From positions 186,001 to 250,000 of the forward strand of contig JACKAN010000001.1 in the NCBI GenBank assembly GCA_020635055.1: a stretch of 64,000 bases of DNA. The letters are read 5' to 3'. Numbering within the stretch: position 1 is the stretch's first letter; each line of letters opens with the position of its first letter. A program made the position numbers and the translations under genes. The notes below the pieces were generated by a model. It was given only the letters and a program-made list of their open reading frames with translations, made no database searches and was not told the origin of the DNA. This DNA is from Pseudobdellovibrionaceae bacterium (GTDB lineage: Bacteria; Bdellovibrionota; Bdellovibrionia; Bdellovibrionales; UBA1609). Positions 17,180 to 25,300 of this stretch are shown one piece after another.

Positions 17180-18263
17180 TAAAGAAATAAAATTGAAAAT
17201 ATATTCTGATAGTTGTTACTTTTCCACTATCCTTTTGATTATGGGATTACTTGTATCCTGCGTAAGTACTTCCAAAGTACAAACAAAAGATCGCATAACA
17301 GTTATGACATTTAATGTTGAAAATCTGTTTGATACGAAAGACGATGTTAATAAAAATGATGATACTTTTTTACCACTGGCTTTAAAAAAAACAATTCAAC
17401 ATAAAAAGATCTGCGCTAAAGCACGTTTCCCCGCTTGGGTAGAGCAGTGTTTATATTGGGATTGGAATGAGGATGTTGTAAATATTAAACTCTCGCGGTT
17501 GGCCCAAGTATTCCATCAGGTCAACTTGGGAAAAGGTCCTGATTTTGTTTTACTTCAAGAAATTGAAAATAAAGAAATATTGGAAAGATTGAATCAGGAG
17601 TATAAACTTGGCTTCAAAGAAATTGTTCTTATTGAGGGGGCAGATGTTCGTGGCATTGATGTGGCTATTATGTCTAAGTTCCCTCTAAAGGAAAAAGCAA
17701 AACTTCACTATGTAAAATTTAAAAATATAAGCAAGGATCGCATTGACGACACTCGCGGAATTTTAGAAGCCACATTTGAATTAGAAAATCATATACCGAT
17801 CACCTTATTCAGTGCTCATTTTCCAGCTCCATTTCATCCAGTGGAAATGCGTGAGCAATCTTTGCAGACACTCAATCAATTGCTTTTTAATTTACCTCAA
17901 GATCGAATTGTAGTAGCTGGAGGAGATTTTAATATTCCCTCCGAGGAAGATCATTCCACTCAGATCTTAGAAAAATTTGCGGCCCCCCATTGGTGGGTTG
18001 CCCATAAAGAAGGTAGTTCACAGTGGCAGGGTTCGACCTATTACCCTAAAAATAAATCATGGTCATTTTTGGATATATTACTTGTCAGAAAATTAACAAC
18101 AAACAATAAAAAATGGCGATTAGATAAACAATCTTTTAGGGTCCTTAATGGAGATCCAGAACAAAAAGACTCTCAGGGTTTTCCCAAGGAATTTGATCCC
18201 GTAAAAATGACGGGTGTGTCTGATCACTGGCCCACAGCTATAGATATTTTATTAGAAAACTAA
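17172..18263 (+). CDS. Exported lipoprotein of the endonuclease/exonuclease/phosphatase family
   Basis: The 363-residue product starts at an ATG preceded by GGGAG. The signal peptide ends in a good lipobox (LLVSC, Cys near residue 30). The EEP fold is shown by its motifs in order: TFNVENLFD, the metal ligand Glu in LLQEIENKE, the GGDFNIPSEE segment with Asp and Asn, and the terminal SDHWPTAI. The family contains DNases, RNases and sugar or lipid phosphatases, so the substrate is open. Lipid anchoring would place it in the periplasm or on the surface. It overlaps the preceding M23 gene and the convergent hydrolase gene. Confidence 0.85.
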   Translation: MINKEIKLKIYSDSCYFSTILLIMGLLVSCVSTSKVQTKDRITVMTFNVENLFDTKDDVNKNDDTFLPLALKKTIQHKKICAKARFPAWVEQCLYWDWNEDVVNIKLSRLAQVFHQVNLGKGPDFVLLQEIENKEILERLNQEYKLGFKEIVLIEGADVRGIDVAIMSKFPLKEKAKLHYVKFKNISKDRIDDTRGILEATFELENHIPITLFSAHFPAPFHPVEMREQSLQTLNQLLFNLPQDRIVVAGGDFNIPSEEDHSTQILEKFAAPHWWVAHKEGSSQWQGSTYYPKNKSWSFLDILLVRKLTTNNKKWRLDKQSFRVLNGDPEQKDSQGFPKEFDPVKMTGVSDHWPTAIDILLEN

Positions 18264-19127
18264 TTTTTGTGGGTGCTCTTTTTTATCAACAGGAATAATT
18301 TTTCCACCTTCACTTTCAATTATTTTTGAACAGGCAAAGTGAGGGTCGTGAGTATAAAAGATTTCCCATTGTTCCGCGATGGCTCGTTCATAAATCTGTG
18401 ATTTTTCATCTATTACTTTTTCAGCAAATCGATCGTAACCCATAGTGATGGGTAGGTGAACCCAAGCTGTACCCGGTATTAAATCTCCTGCAAAAAATAA
18501 CTTGGTTTTCTCACCTAAAACTAGGGAGTGCATTTGTCCGGGCGTGTGTCCATGTGTGAAAACAAATTTAATATGTTCAGGAAAAATTGGTGAAGCCTCA
18601 TTGTTATTTATTAAATGCAATCGACCTGTAGCTTTTAGTTTGTCTGTCAGGTGAGGGATGAAGGAGGCTCGATCACGAAAATGGGGATTTAAAGCTCGAT
18701 CAAAAGCTTCTGCACCAACTACATAACTAGCATTTGGAAAAACGAGATCCTCGCGACCATTTAATATTTCTTCATAAGTTGGGAGCAATCCTCCAGCGTG
18801 ATCAAAGTGAAGATGAGAAAGCACTACCCAATCAATATCTTCGGGATTTAGCTGACATTTTTTTAAACTGGCCAGCAGCTGATGGACTTTGGGTGTTTGT
18901 ACGCCAAATCTATCGGCCATTTTAGGCTCAAAAAAAGCGCCAATTCCAGATTCAAATAATACTTTTACACTATCAAATTCCACTAAAAGGGCACGACAGG
19001 CGAGATCTATTCTGCCCAGCTCATCAGCAGGAGCCCATTTTTCCCAGATCACTCGAGGAGCGTTGCCAAACATAGACCCACCATCGAGTTTTTGTGAATT
19101 ACCTAAAATTTCAGAAAAACAAATCAT
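18252..19127 (-). CDS. Metallo-beta-lactamase-fold hydrolase, lactonase-like
   Basis: The 291-residue protein has the metal-binding motif HLHFDHAGG near residue 107, a further His in HGHTPGQMHS, the Asp in FFAGDL and the late His in YTHDPHF. This arrangement is close to the AHL-lactonase/AttM group, which open homoserine-lactone rings, but relatives act on other esters. No signal peptide is seen, so it should be cytoplasmic. An AAGGAG box supports the ATG. The gene stands alone and its end overlaps the convergent EEP gene by 12 bp. Confidence 0.85.
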   Translation of the reverse strand: MICFSEILGNSQKLDGGSMFGNAPRVIWEKWAPADELGRIDLACRALLVEFDSVKVLFESGIGAFFEPKMADRFGVQTPKVHQLLASLKKCQLNPEDIDWVVLSHLHFDHAGGLLPTYEEILNGREDLVFPNASYVVGAEAFDRALNPHFRDRASFIPHLTDKLKATGRLHLINNNEASPIFPEHIKFVFTHGHTPGQMHSLVLGEKTKLFFAGDLIPGTAWVHLPITMGYDRFAEKVIDEKSQIYERAIAEQWEIFYTHDPHFACSKIIESEGGKIIPVDKKEHPQKLVF

Positions 19128-19318
19128 AGAAACTCCTTGTTAAGGTACTTGCTCAATAATTTTTTCTTTTGTTCTCAAAATAGCTCAAAAAATATTCACT
19201 TTTTTGTGAATGAAAGCATCGGGTATTTGAGTCCATCTCATTCTGAGAATGTTATTTAAGTTCTTTATCTTAAACATGCTATTTGTTGTATTATAAATTT
19301 ATGCGACGGAGGATTACA

Positions 19319-19783
19319 ATGTTTAAGTCTGAAAAATACCTATGTTACCGACTGGGTGATGAGCTTTTTGCTAGTCCATTATCAAAAGTTGTAGAAATTT
19401 ATCAGTTAGAAGATCTGGAACCTATAAAAAAAGGGAATACAGTCTTTTTAGGCAATATAAACTTAGGCGCATTAGAGATTCCTCTTGTTGATCTTACGCG
19501 AATTGTAGGTCGTAAACCAAAAAGTCACTTTAGTAAGGATGAAACCAGTATTATTGTTTTTGACCTCTCAGATGGCCCTTGGGGAGCCTTGGTTGAGAGT
19601 ATAGAAGGGATCATAAACTTTAGCCCTAAAGAGATCCAAAGAGTCGCTGGGTCTGATTCCCCCATATATGGCAAGGCCTCTGGAGTAAAGCAAACATATT
19701 TATTGCTGAATCCTGAATATATGGTTAATAAGATGGAGCGCATGCGATGGGGCAGCGATAAGCGCTACGATCAAGCGAGCTAG
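19319..19783 (+). CDS. CheW-like domain protein
   Basis: The ATG at 19319 follows GGAGG and starts a 154-residue protein; an upstream in-frame ATG lacks a site. The whole chain is one CheW domain: YLCYRLGDELFASPLSKVVEI, the IPLVDL strand, IVFDLSDGPWGALVESIEGI and a C-terminal helix. CheW couples chemoreceptors to the CheA kinase. No chemotaxis gene is adjacent, so it may serve chemotaxis or a chemosensory-like pathway elsewhere. A CATTCTGAGAATG palindrome (19239-19251) and an ATTCAC/GTGAAT hairpin (19194-19211) lie upstream. Confidence 0.8.
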   Translation: MFKSEKYLCYRLGDELFASPLSKVVEIYQLEDLEPIKKGNTVFLGNINLGALEIPLVDLTRIVGRKPKSHFSKDETSIIVFDLSDGPWGALVESIEGIINFSPKEIQRVAGSDSPIYGKASGVKQTYLLLNPEYMVNKMERMRWGSDKRYDQAS

Positions 19784-19811
19784 TACTAGTTTAACAAAAC
19801 CATTACCTCAA

Positions 19812-19994
19812 TTATTTAATTTCTTTGTGTACAGTATGTCTTCTTAAGGAAGGATTGTACTTTTTCTTTTCGAGTCTTTCCGGATGAGTTTGTGTGTTCT
19901 TTTTAGTGGTGTAACGTGAAGGTGATTTGCCCTCTTTACGAGCCTCTGTACATTCCAAAGTAATAATTCGGACTTTACCTTTTTTCTTAGCCAT
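19812..19994 (-). CDS. rpmG: 50S ribosomal protein bL33, cysteine-poor form
   Basis: This 60-residue basic protein matches bL33 over its length: MAKKKGKVRIITLECTEA, YTTKKNT, PERLEKKKYNPSLRRHTVHKEIK. Zinc-binding bL33 has two Cys pairs; here the second pair is replaced by NPSL and only one Cys remains, so it is the zinc-independent type. A short insertion (RKEGKSPS) precedes the YTTKKN segment. GGAGG lies ten bases upstream of the ATG. It is transcribed alone, convergent with the CheW-like gene. Confidence 0.88.
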   Translation of the reverse strand: MAKKKGKVRIITLECTEARKEGKSPSRYTTKKNTQTHPERLEKKKYNPSLRRHTVHKEIK

Positions 19995-20215
19995 AATTGA
20001 ATAACCTCCACGAGAGTTTAAGTTGATAGTTCATTCCACCGCAGTGGTCAAGTGCAATTTCTTTAAGTAAGGCTAATTAGGTAATTTTCATAGGTTTTTT
20101 TAAAAAATAACTCTAGAAAAGTACTAACTTCCGAGTTTGTATCTATTAAAAATACTTTTTTATTTAGCACTTTCCACGCGAATATTATGTTAGAAGCTAT
20201 ATCTATTTAGAATTT

Positions 20216-20569
20216 TTAAGCTTTTTTGTCTTCATCTCTTTGGTGAAAAATGCTAGGCACTGGTATTTTTAATTTGGGGTACAATTGTATTTGTTGCCAC
20301 CAGTTCAATTTTTTAGTGATTTGCGACAAGGCATAGGAATTTCTTTGCGCTAAATCAAGTAATTCTGTGAATTTTGGTATTGTATTGTGAGGCTCTTCAG
20401 CTTCCGAGAGCGGAGTCGTTGCAGCAAAAATTTCAGTTTTGTCATCTTCATACTTCCATGGGCGCGTTAGGGGCTTTTCTTCGGCGATTTGGGGTGAAGC
20501 TTTTTTTGTTTTTTTAGTTTGGTTAAGATTTTTTTTTCGCTTTTCAACCTGTTTAAGACTCAATGCCAT
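20216..20569 (-). CDS. Unknown small basic protein, partner of the ParA-like ATPase
   Basis: The 117-residue protein has a Lys-rich N-terminus (EKRKKNLNQTKKTKK), a flexible Pro/Glu middle and a C-terminal helical part with NWWQQIQLYPKLKI. Its ATG is preceded by AAGGAAAT and overlaps the end of the ParA-like gene by 17 bp, so the two are probably coupled. A small gene after parA often encodes a ParB or other partner, but no helix-turn-helix or ParB motif is visible. Function unknown. Confidence 0.6.
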   Translation of the reverse strand: MALSLKQVEKRKKNLNQTKKTKKASPQIAEEKPLTRPWKYEDDKTEIFAATTPLSEAEEPHNTIPKFTELLDLAQRNSYALSQITKKLNWWQQIQLYPKLKIPVPSIFHQRDEDKKA

Positions 20570-21635
20570 GATTCATTTCCTTTTTGTAAGTCGCGAGAGG
20601 CCGTGTTTGATTGCTTTGTTTTAAGCTTCTAGCCTGTATTAAGGTAAAAACTTCTCTAATTAATTGATTATAAGAAAGTGCTAATGCTTGCCCTGGAGCA
20701 TATTCGGGAACGGACAAGCTAAGTGCCGAAGATTCTTCACCCATAGTGCTTTCGGGTATACTAAAAGCAGAACAGTTTTTTAAATTATCCTGATACCAAT
20801 TTAAAATTTCCATAGACAATTTTCTTTGTTTTTGCCAGCGAGTAGGGACATATAAGTGAGTGAAATTTAAATTCATATCATTTTTAAACTCTTTAATAAA
20901 ACCATCAAACATTTTAAAGTTTCTAAAATTATTAATCTTACATTCCAATGGAGAAACCAACATGTCACAGGCCACAAGAGCATTGGTAATAAGTAAATTC
21001 CAATTTGGTGAAGCATCTAAAATAATTAAATCGTATTTCTCTTTAAGAGGTTCCGTCACAGTATTTTTTAACCAATACTCGCGACGATTTATCATGGTTA
21101 AGGATTTTTCAAGATTCACTAATTCAGGAGTTTCAGGAATAAAGTCCAAGGAGGGAAGATCCGTTGTATGGGTGAGTTGGAAAAGCTCTCTTTGATTGTT
21201 ATATAAATCGGGCAAACCATTAATTGCTGAAATCTTATCTAGAGCAGAATCAAAATCATCATTTTCTTCTAAATCTCGGTTCATCCCTAGTGCCGAGGTT
21301 ATATCGCCCTGCATATCTAAACCCACTACGCAGGTTTTAATATTATGTAGAGAACATATCCGCGCTAGATTTAAAGTTAGAGAGGTTTTTAAAACCCCAC
21401 CTTTAGTAACAAAACAACAAATTACAATGGGCTTTTTAGGCTTTTTTATAAAGCCAAACTGTTCGCCAATCAGGGGGATTTCATTGGGTCCCCAGGATTT
21501 TTTTCTTCCGGAGGGCCCTTTGGTGAAGTTAGGTATTCTTTTGTTTTCTATGGCTGTCAGAAGAACATCAGCCGAATAGGGGCTTTCTGTTTCTGTAGAA
21601 AACATTTTTAATGTTTTTTGTATAGTATAATTCAT
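20553..21635 (-). CDS. ParA/Soj-type ATPase with altered Walker A
   Basis: From the ATG at 21635 (GGAGGAAAA box) the protein has 360 residues. Its first 60 residues resemble the DNA-binding extension of larger ParA proteins. The Walker A motif is KGGVLKTS (K78, K83), with Leu where KGGVGKT is usual; both signature lysines remain. VVGLDMQGD and LIILDASPNWN are the A' and Walker B motifs. ParA proteins position DNA or protein cargo. It is the fourth gene of an operon with pdxJ, gloB and a thioredoxin-like gene, and its ATG overlaps the previous stop as ATGA. Plasmid origin is possible, but the operon context argues for a chromosomal orphan. Confidence 0.85.
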   Translation of the reverse strand: MNYTIQKTLKMFSTETESPYSADVLLTAIENKRIPNFTKGPSGRKKSWGPNEIPLIGEQFGFIKKPKKPIVICCFVTKGGVLKTSLTLNLARICSLHNIKTCVVGLDMQGDITSALGMNRDLEENDDFDSALDKISAINGLPDLYNNQRELFQLTHTTDLPSLDFIPETPELVNLEKSLTMINRREYWLKNTVTEPLKEKYDLIILDASPNWNLLITNALVACDMLVSPLECKINNFRNFKMFDGFIKEFKNDMNLNFTHLYVPTRWQKQRKLSMEILNWYQDNLKNCSAFSIPESTMGEESSALSLSVPEYAPGQALALSYNQLIREVFTLIQARSLKQSNQTRPLATYKKEMNHGIES

Positions 21636-22210
21636 TTTTCCTCCTTCGGAATGAGGCATCCTAGAGGGTCTGTAGAGTTGGTGGTAAGATTATCACCTTC
21701 AATTAATTTTTTTAGGGCATTTTCGAGATATTTTTTTTGGATGAGTCCATTGGGTTCTGGCTGATCATCTATCAAACCATAATAAACTCGGGATTTGTCC
21801 GCATTAAACACAAATGCCGAGGGCGTTCTTTGGTTTCGAAAAAGTTTTGCAATTTTTTGATTGGGATCAGAAATATAAGGAATATTATCACCCAATGTGG
21901 CGGCTAAACTTTTCATTTCTTTTAAATTATTCTGTTTGAAGTTCTTAACATTATGAGGGTTAATTACAAATACAGCGAAATCATTTTTAAGTGCCCAATG
22001 TCCCCATTGAATCAAACGCAGGCGCCAGTCCAAGTCGTAGGGGCAATGTTCGCTGGTAAAAAAAACCAGAGCACCATTGCGACCCGTGGCCCATTTTACC
22101 TTTTTATTCATTATATCTTGTAGTTCGCCTTCAATAACAGGCCACTTATTCACGGGCTCTGCAAAAAGGGGAGGACTGATAAAAATAATGAAGAAAAGAA
22201 GCTTTCTCAC
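21632..22210 (-). CDS. Exported thioredoxin-fold (redoxin-like) protein
   Basis: The 192-residue product begins at a GTG. Residues 1-18 are a signal peptide (LLFFIIFISPPLFA). The mature part has the redoxin pattern GALVFFTSEHCPYDLDWR with an active-site Cys but no second CxxC cysteine, then VFVINPHN, and the cis-Pro region RTPSAFVFN. This resembles AhpC/TSA-type exported redoxins. A second Cys (LGCLIP) lies at the C-terminus. It sits 17 bp after gloB and its stop overlaps the ParA start. Peroxidase or thiol-disulfide function is inferred from the fold. Confidence 0.75.
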   Translation of the reverse strand: MRKLLFFIIFISPPLFAEPVNKWPVIEGELQDIMNKKVKWATGRNGALVFFTSEHCPYDLDWRLRLIQWGHWALKNDFAVFVINPHNVKNFKQNNLKEMKSLAATLGDNIPYISDPNQKIAKLFRNQRTPSAFVFNADKSRVYYGLIDDQPEPNGLIQKKYLENALKKLIEGDNLTTNSTDPLGCLIPKEEK

Positions 22211-22227
22211 ACTTCTATTTAATGACT

Positions 22228-22989
22228 TTAATACTGATTGCGCAAGTCTCGGAGTTGTTTAAACACATCCATTTCGCTGCAATCTGTTAATTGGAAATAA
22301 TCCTGAATATCCTTACTGTGACAACGCAAAAAAGGGTTGCACTCCAGCTCTGTTTGCAAAAGTGTGGGAATTGTGGGCTTGTCCATTTTTCTTAAGTTCT
22401 CAACTTTACTAACATATTCCTTAAGTTGAAGGTTCTTCGAGTCGACGTCACAAGCAAAAGCGGCATTGCGTTGAGTGTACTCATGGGTACAGTAAATTTG
22501 AGTTTTAGGGGGTAGTTTTTGAATGCGCTTTAAACTTTGGTACATTTGAATATAAGTGCCCTCGAATAATCGCCCACAACCTAATGAAAAAAGTGTGTCG
22601 CCAGAAAATAAGCAAGACTCTTGTGGAAAATAAAAAGCAATATGTCCCAAGGTGTGTCCGGGCAAAAATAAGATTTCACAAAAAGTGTCGCCAAAATAAA
22701 TCTTTTGCCCATCGACTAAACCTATGTCAACTCCCGGAATTCTTACCATATCATATTTAGATGAATAAATTTTTAAATCATAAGCATTTTTAAAAGATAA
22801 ATTTCCATCTGTGTGATCCCAATGATGATGAGTATTAAAAATAAAATTTGGTTTTAATGAAAGTTGAATTATAGCTCTATTGACCGATAAAAAATCACCC
22901 GGATCTACTAAAGCAACATCTTTTTCGGATTGCAAAATAAATACATAATTATCATTAAAAATGGGGATACTATGAACATTTAATGACAT
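22228..22989 (-). CDS. gloB: Hydroxyacylglutathione hydrolase (glyoxalase II)
   Basis: The 253-residue protein has all glyoxalase II signatures: THHHWDH (residues 53-59), the LPGHTLGH segment, FSGDTLFSLGCGRLFEG and YCTHEYT. The enzyme hydrolyses S-D-lactoylglutathione in methylglyoxal detoxification, using two metal ions. Length is typical and the C-terminal substrate-binding helices are present. Its ATG overlaps the end of pdxJ by 10 bp. Function is secure from the motifs; no glyoxalase I gene is in the window. Confidence 0.93.
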   Translation of the reverse strand: MSLNVHSIPIFNDNYVFILQSEKDVALVDPGDFLSVNRAIIQLSLKPNFIFNTHHHWDHTDGNLSFKNAYDLKIYSSKYDMVRIPGVDIGLVDGQKIYFGDTFCEILFLPGHTLGHIAFYFPQESCLFSGDTLFSLGCGRLFEGTYIQMYQSLKRIQKLPPKTQIYCTHEYTQRNAAFACDVDSKNLQLKEYVSKVENLRKMDKPTIPTLLQTELECNPFLRCHSKDIQDYFQLTDCSEMDVFKQLRDLRNQY

Positions 22990-23744
22990 GAGAGTATATG
23001 TAAATACTTTTTAACTGTATTTTCAAGTCCATCATAAATCGCTTCACATATGAGGGCGTGACCAATGGAAACTTCCTTAATTTGTGGAATGGACTTAATA
23101 AGATAATCTAAGTTATTTTGATTAAGGTCGTGACCCGCATTTAATTTAATATTTAATGCTGAAATATATTCTGCAGCCTGTTTATATACTTTTGTCACAG
23201 AATCTCTTTCTGGCGAATTAAAGGCTTTAGCATACATTTCAGTGTATAATTCTGTGCGATCGGGTTGAATGATTTTTAATGCCTGCAAAGATTCATCACT
23301 GATATCATAAGGGTTAATAAAAATAGAACTTCGCACGCCCCATTGACGTAATTTTTTACAGACATCAGTGAGTAACAGTTGTTGGTTTGGGCAATTCCAG
23401 CCGGCATTAGATGTCAAAACCCCTGGAGGGTCAGGTACCAAAGTACATTGATCAGGGCGAATTTCATTGACCATGTTCAAAAATCTTTCATCTGGATAGC
23501 CTTCCATATTGTATTCTACAGTGTATTCTAGGGTGTCATTGAGAGTTTTAATCCAATGGCCTAATTCATAGGCGTCTTTCTTTGTAATATGGCGCTCGTC
23601 CGGTCTTGGGTGGACAGTAATACCACGAGAACCATAATTAACTATGTCTTGGGTTACTTGTAATAAGTGGGGTTGGTCAGTTCCACGAGCATTGCGTAAG
23701 GTTGCAATTTTATTTACATTAACGCTGAGTATGGCCATGCCCAT
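22980..23744 (-). CDS. pdxJ: Pyridoxine 5'-phosphate synthase
   Basis: The enzyme joins 1-deoxyxylulose 5-phosphate and 3-amino-2-oxopropyl phosphate in the DXP-dependent pathway to vitamin B6. Motifs are clear: SVNVNKIATLRNARG near the N-terminus, GITVHPRPDERHI, EYNMEGYP, CTLVPDPPG, LNAGHDLN and SIGHALICEAIYDGLE. Length (254 residues) is normal. The start is the ATG at 23744 or the one two codons later; no strong ribosome-binding site distinguishes them. It is the first gene of a five-gene operon. Classical PdxJ has EGYPTE after the Glu; here the segment is slightly changed. Confidence 0.92.
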   Translation of the reverse strand: MGMAILSVNVNKIATLRNARGTDQPHLLQVTQDIVNYGSRGITVHPRPDERHITKKDAYELGHWIKTLNDTLEYTVEYNMEGYPDERFLNMVNEIRPDQCTLVPDPPGVLTSNAGWNCPNQQLLLTDVCKKLRQWGVRSSIFINPYDISDESLQALKIIQPDRTELYTEMYAKAFNSPERDSVTKVYKQAAEYISALNIKLNAGHDLNQNNLDYLIKSIPQIKEVSIGHALICEAIYDGLENTVKKYLHILSCH

Positions 23745-23786
23745 CAACTAAGCGGATTTATGAATTCAGTCAACAAAAAATAATTT

Positions 23787-25145
23787 TTAGAAAGAAAATT
23801 GTGCAGAAATCTCAAAAATGTCATCTTCTTTTTCAACTGCATTTTTACGCCACTGGTAGTTCAATTTATAAGCGATATTTTCTGCAAAATGATAATTAAT
23901 ACCCAAGGTTGTTCGAGTGCGTTTCAGAGTGGGATCTTTAATTCCAATGAATGAAACTATGTCATGTAAATCGTATTCTGAATAGCGGATATAAATGGGC
24001 AATTGATATGAGTTTTGATTTTCTGGATTAAGAAGATCGTAGGAAAGGCTTAGGTAATATCCACTGGCTTGATCAAAAAATGTTGGACCTATAAGGTTGT
24101 AGGCTTCTGTCATTTTAGCAATAGCCCACATGGCTCGGAGTTCGATATTTTTATAACGTATTTTTGAGTGAACTTCACCAAGTGAAAGATTTAACTTTTC
24201 ATAATTACTGTCTTGGGCCGTATCGCCATATAAAAAAGATGTACCAAATAGACTTTCTCCAAAGACAAAATCTAATCTTGCTACTCCCATAAGATCTTTG
24301 CTCTTAGCATTTTGCCCACCCTGGACGGCATCCTTAAGGAAATTTCGAGTGCTATTGTTTGTATCCAATTTAGAACCATCTAAGGAATTAAAAACTCCAA
24401 AGTGGTATATAAATTCTGTAGTTTTTCCCACTAACATTATACCATTTTCATTCCAAGCATAGGGAATCAATTCAGTTTCGAGTTCAGGAGGTCTTACGCC
24501 CAATTCCGTTATGAGTTCGGATTTTATATTTGCCAAACCAATGGGAAGAAGTTGATTGCCTATTCTTATATGAAAATAATCGTTATCACTATCCAAGTTA
24601 TGGTCAATATAAGCCATTTCTACTTGCGCAGAGCCTTGTTGAACATCTCCACCCGCATGGGATTCTGGACCGTCGTTGGCAAATCGGATTTTACTATTGA
24701 ATAAAAAAGCAGAATTTAATTGATGTCCAAAGTGCAAAGATAAGCCTAATTGATTGATTTGTGAGTTTTTTGAACCAGAATATTTTTGATAATTTAACAA
24801 ATCAGCTCTAACCCCCCAAACGGAATGATCCTCTTTATTTTTTCTATAGATTTTAGAAGAAAGGGGTCCCAAAGCCCATGACTGTAAAACTATATTGTTC
24901 TCTTCAAGATCTGGCCAATTTGTGCCTACATTTTCTTCATTATCTTCTAAGGCCTTTATTTCAGCATTAGGACTTTGTGTTTTAGCGCCTTGTGTAAAAT
25001 TTTCTGGTAACTCTAGATTTTCTATTTGGGACTCTGATAAGGTCTTTTTTTTAGGGGGCAGTGGGGTTTCATTTCCCCATGCCCAAAGAGTGAAAATAGT
25101 GGTAATGAAGTACAAGATAATAAATTTTTTCAAAGTTTTCCCCAT
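23787..25145 (-). CDS. Porin, phosphate-selective porin O/P-like
   Basis: The ATG at 25145 begins a signal peptide (hydrophobic residues 10-23, WAWGNE). A linker rich in Pro, Glu and Asn precedes about 330 residues of alternating strands with aromatic girdles, ending ISAQFSF with terminal Phe, the BAM signal. Segments such as IRIGNQLLPIGLANIKSE and WNENGIMLVG match the oprO/oprP-type porin family, whose members form trimeric 16-strand channels for phosphate or other anions. Substrate is not readable from sequence. It stands alone between pdxJ and pckA. Confidence 0.75.
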   Translation of the reverse strand: MGKTLKKFIILYFITTIFTLWAWGNETPLPPKKKTLSESQIENLELPENFTQGAKTQSPNAEIKALEDNEENVGTNWPDLEENNIVLQSWALGPLSSKIYRKNKEDHSVWGVRADLLNYQKYSGSKNSQINQLGLSLHFGHQLNSAFLFNSKIRFANDGPESHAGGDVQQGSAQVEMAYIDHNLDSDNDYFHIRIGNQLLPIGLANIKSELITELGVRPPELETELIPYAWNENGIMLVGKTTEFIYHFGVFNSLDGSKLDTNNSTRNFLKDAVQGGQNAKSKDLMGVARLDFVFGESLFGTSFLYGDTAQDSNYEKLNLSLGEVHSKIRYKNIELRAMWAIAKMTEAYNLIGPTFFDQASGYYLSLSYDLLNPENQNSYQLPIYIRYSEYDLHDIVSFIGIKDPTLKRTRTTLGINYHFAENIAYKLNYQWRKNAVEKEDDIFEISAQFSF

Positions 25146-25300
25146 TGACAATTTTGCCCTAAATTTTACCCAATCATAGTTCAGGTTTTACAGGGATGAC
25201 AGTCAATATTAAATTCGTTACAAATATTATAAACATTCCTTTACATTGCGTAGCATTATGGGGGAAAACTAATTAGGGGAAACAAATAGGAATATTATTT

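Noticed and set aside
20553..21635. Plasmid or phage partition locus
   Set aside because: The ParA-like gene is coupled to pdxJ, gloB and a redoxin gene, with no parB, replication gene or parS-like repeats.
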